From positions 1,240,001 to 1,304,000 of the forward strand of contig NZ_JBHUGF010000010.1 of the NCBI RefSeq assembly GCF_042681745.1: a DNA stretch of 64,000 nucleotides, read 5' to 3'. The translations under genes were made by a program, and so were the position numbers. Source of the stretch: Saccharibacillus nicotianae (GTDB lineage: Bacteria; Bacillota; Bacilli; Paenibacillales; Paenibacillaceae). Each line of letters begins with the position of its first letter. Position 1 is the first letter of the stretch. The notes under the pieces were generated by a model. It ran no database searches. It worked only from the letters and a program-made list of their open reading frames with translations, and was not told the DNA's origin. Shown here piece by piece: positions 63,531 to 64,000 of the stretch.

Positions 63531-63717
63531 ATTTACCTGTAACTCCTTAGGTGTGGTGTATTCCGAATCTTACCGATATAGCGATAATCTTTATTATACA
63601 TACTCTTCAAGCGATGTATATTTTTTTGTGCTGAAAACAATATACAGATAGAAAGAGTAGGTTTTTCGAGTAGTTATCTACTATAAACTTGGATTATATT
63701 ATACGATATAACTTCTG

Positions 63718-63757
63718 AAAAAACAGCGTATAATATAAATTATACGCTGTTTCTCTT
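63718..63757. terminator. Perfect 14-bp hairpin in a 470-bp gene-free tail
   Basis: Arms AAACAGCGTATAAT and ATTATACGCTGTTT flank a 4-nt loop. The minus-strand side ends in six T, so it probably terminates a minus-strand gene beyond the right edge. No ORF of note lies in 63531-64000, which is AT-rich. Confidence 0.65.
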
Positions 63758-64000
63758 TAAATTCATTAAAATAATTAAAGTCGACCACTATTGTGTGTTA
63801 AATATCTTGCTTTTTCGATTAAATTAACAATAAATACCATTACATACGCATTGAAAGTATAGGAATTTAATAATACATAATTATTATTATGTAAACTAAA
63901 GAACAGAACAGATCATTCCGAAGAATATGATTAATTCTATTCGCTTTTATTATTTTTTTAAAAAGAGGATTGTAAAAATTAACTCCATCTAGAGGATGAT

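Noticed and set aside
63531..64000. Possible hidden gene or RNA in the right tail
   Set aside because: No ORF with a ribosome binding site and no structure other than one terminator-like hairpin.

Overview
The window looks like a chromosomal segment of a low-GC Gram-positive bacterium of the Paenibacillus type. It is AT-rich and has strong AAGGAGG-type ribosome binding sites. It also has lipoprotein signals of the LxxC kind, CcpA-type cre sites, U-tailed hairpin terminators after most units, and a gene mix (GH42, GH13 plus CBM25, GH4, AraC regulators, ABC sugar porters, copper-amine-oxidase-like stalk domains) typical of Paenibacillaceae. The species assignment is an inference from content. 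I saw no rRNA, tRNA, CRISPR array, insertion sequence or phage gene.

Layout. 1-3.6 kb: the end of an ABC-2 permease, a DUF896 protein, an unknown protein, and an SDR protein that has lost its whole catalytic triad. 3.8-6.5 kb: a small zinc-finger membrane protein, an Lgt-like membrane protein lacking the key His, and a radical SAM protein that resembles the archaeal tetraether lipid synthase (Tes/MJ0619) family. This is the most interesting locus. 6.7-13.6 kb: a WGR-like/DUF7832-type gene, an NAD(P)-binding protein flanked by a 25-bp direct repeat, a large secreted protein, and a run of small immunity-like genes including a SMI1/KNR4 protein. 13.7-18.5 kb: one-chain dihydroxyacetone kinase, flavin reductase, and secreted alpha-amylase with two cre-like boxes over its promoter. 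18.9-24.6 kb: a decayed epimerase pseudogene, a thioredoxin-reductase-like flavoprotein, and a LysR / malic-malolactic enzyme / AEC permease malate module.

24.7-28.4 kb: small unknown genes, a GNAT, an S66 LD-carboxypeptidase and an NmrA-like protein. 28.4-36.0 kb: a NarL-type two-component system, an RND adaptor and pump, and a TetR-like protein; the kinase and pump genes share a conserved upstream motif. 36.2-37.4 kb: three more small genes of immunity-like character. 37.4-44.7 kb: AraC regulator with GH42 beta-galactosidase, then a very large GNAT fusion protein translationally coupled to an amidohydrolase. 44.9-48.6 kb: YdeI, DinB and WYL-regulator genes, a HEAT-like protein and a TauE/SafE permease.

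48.7-58.2 kb is a coherent amino-sugar/tagatose catabolic locus: SIS isomerase, class II aldolase, sugar-phosphate kinase, DeoR regulator, ABC importer, GH4 glycosidase and a second PfkB kinase. A TAATGATTGA-like element recurs at three of its promoter regions and a related palindrome lies before the regulator. The right end holds a secreted beta-helix protein, an aldo/keto reductase, an SDR epimerase and an AraC regulator, then about 470 bp without a gene.
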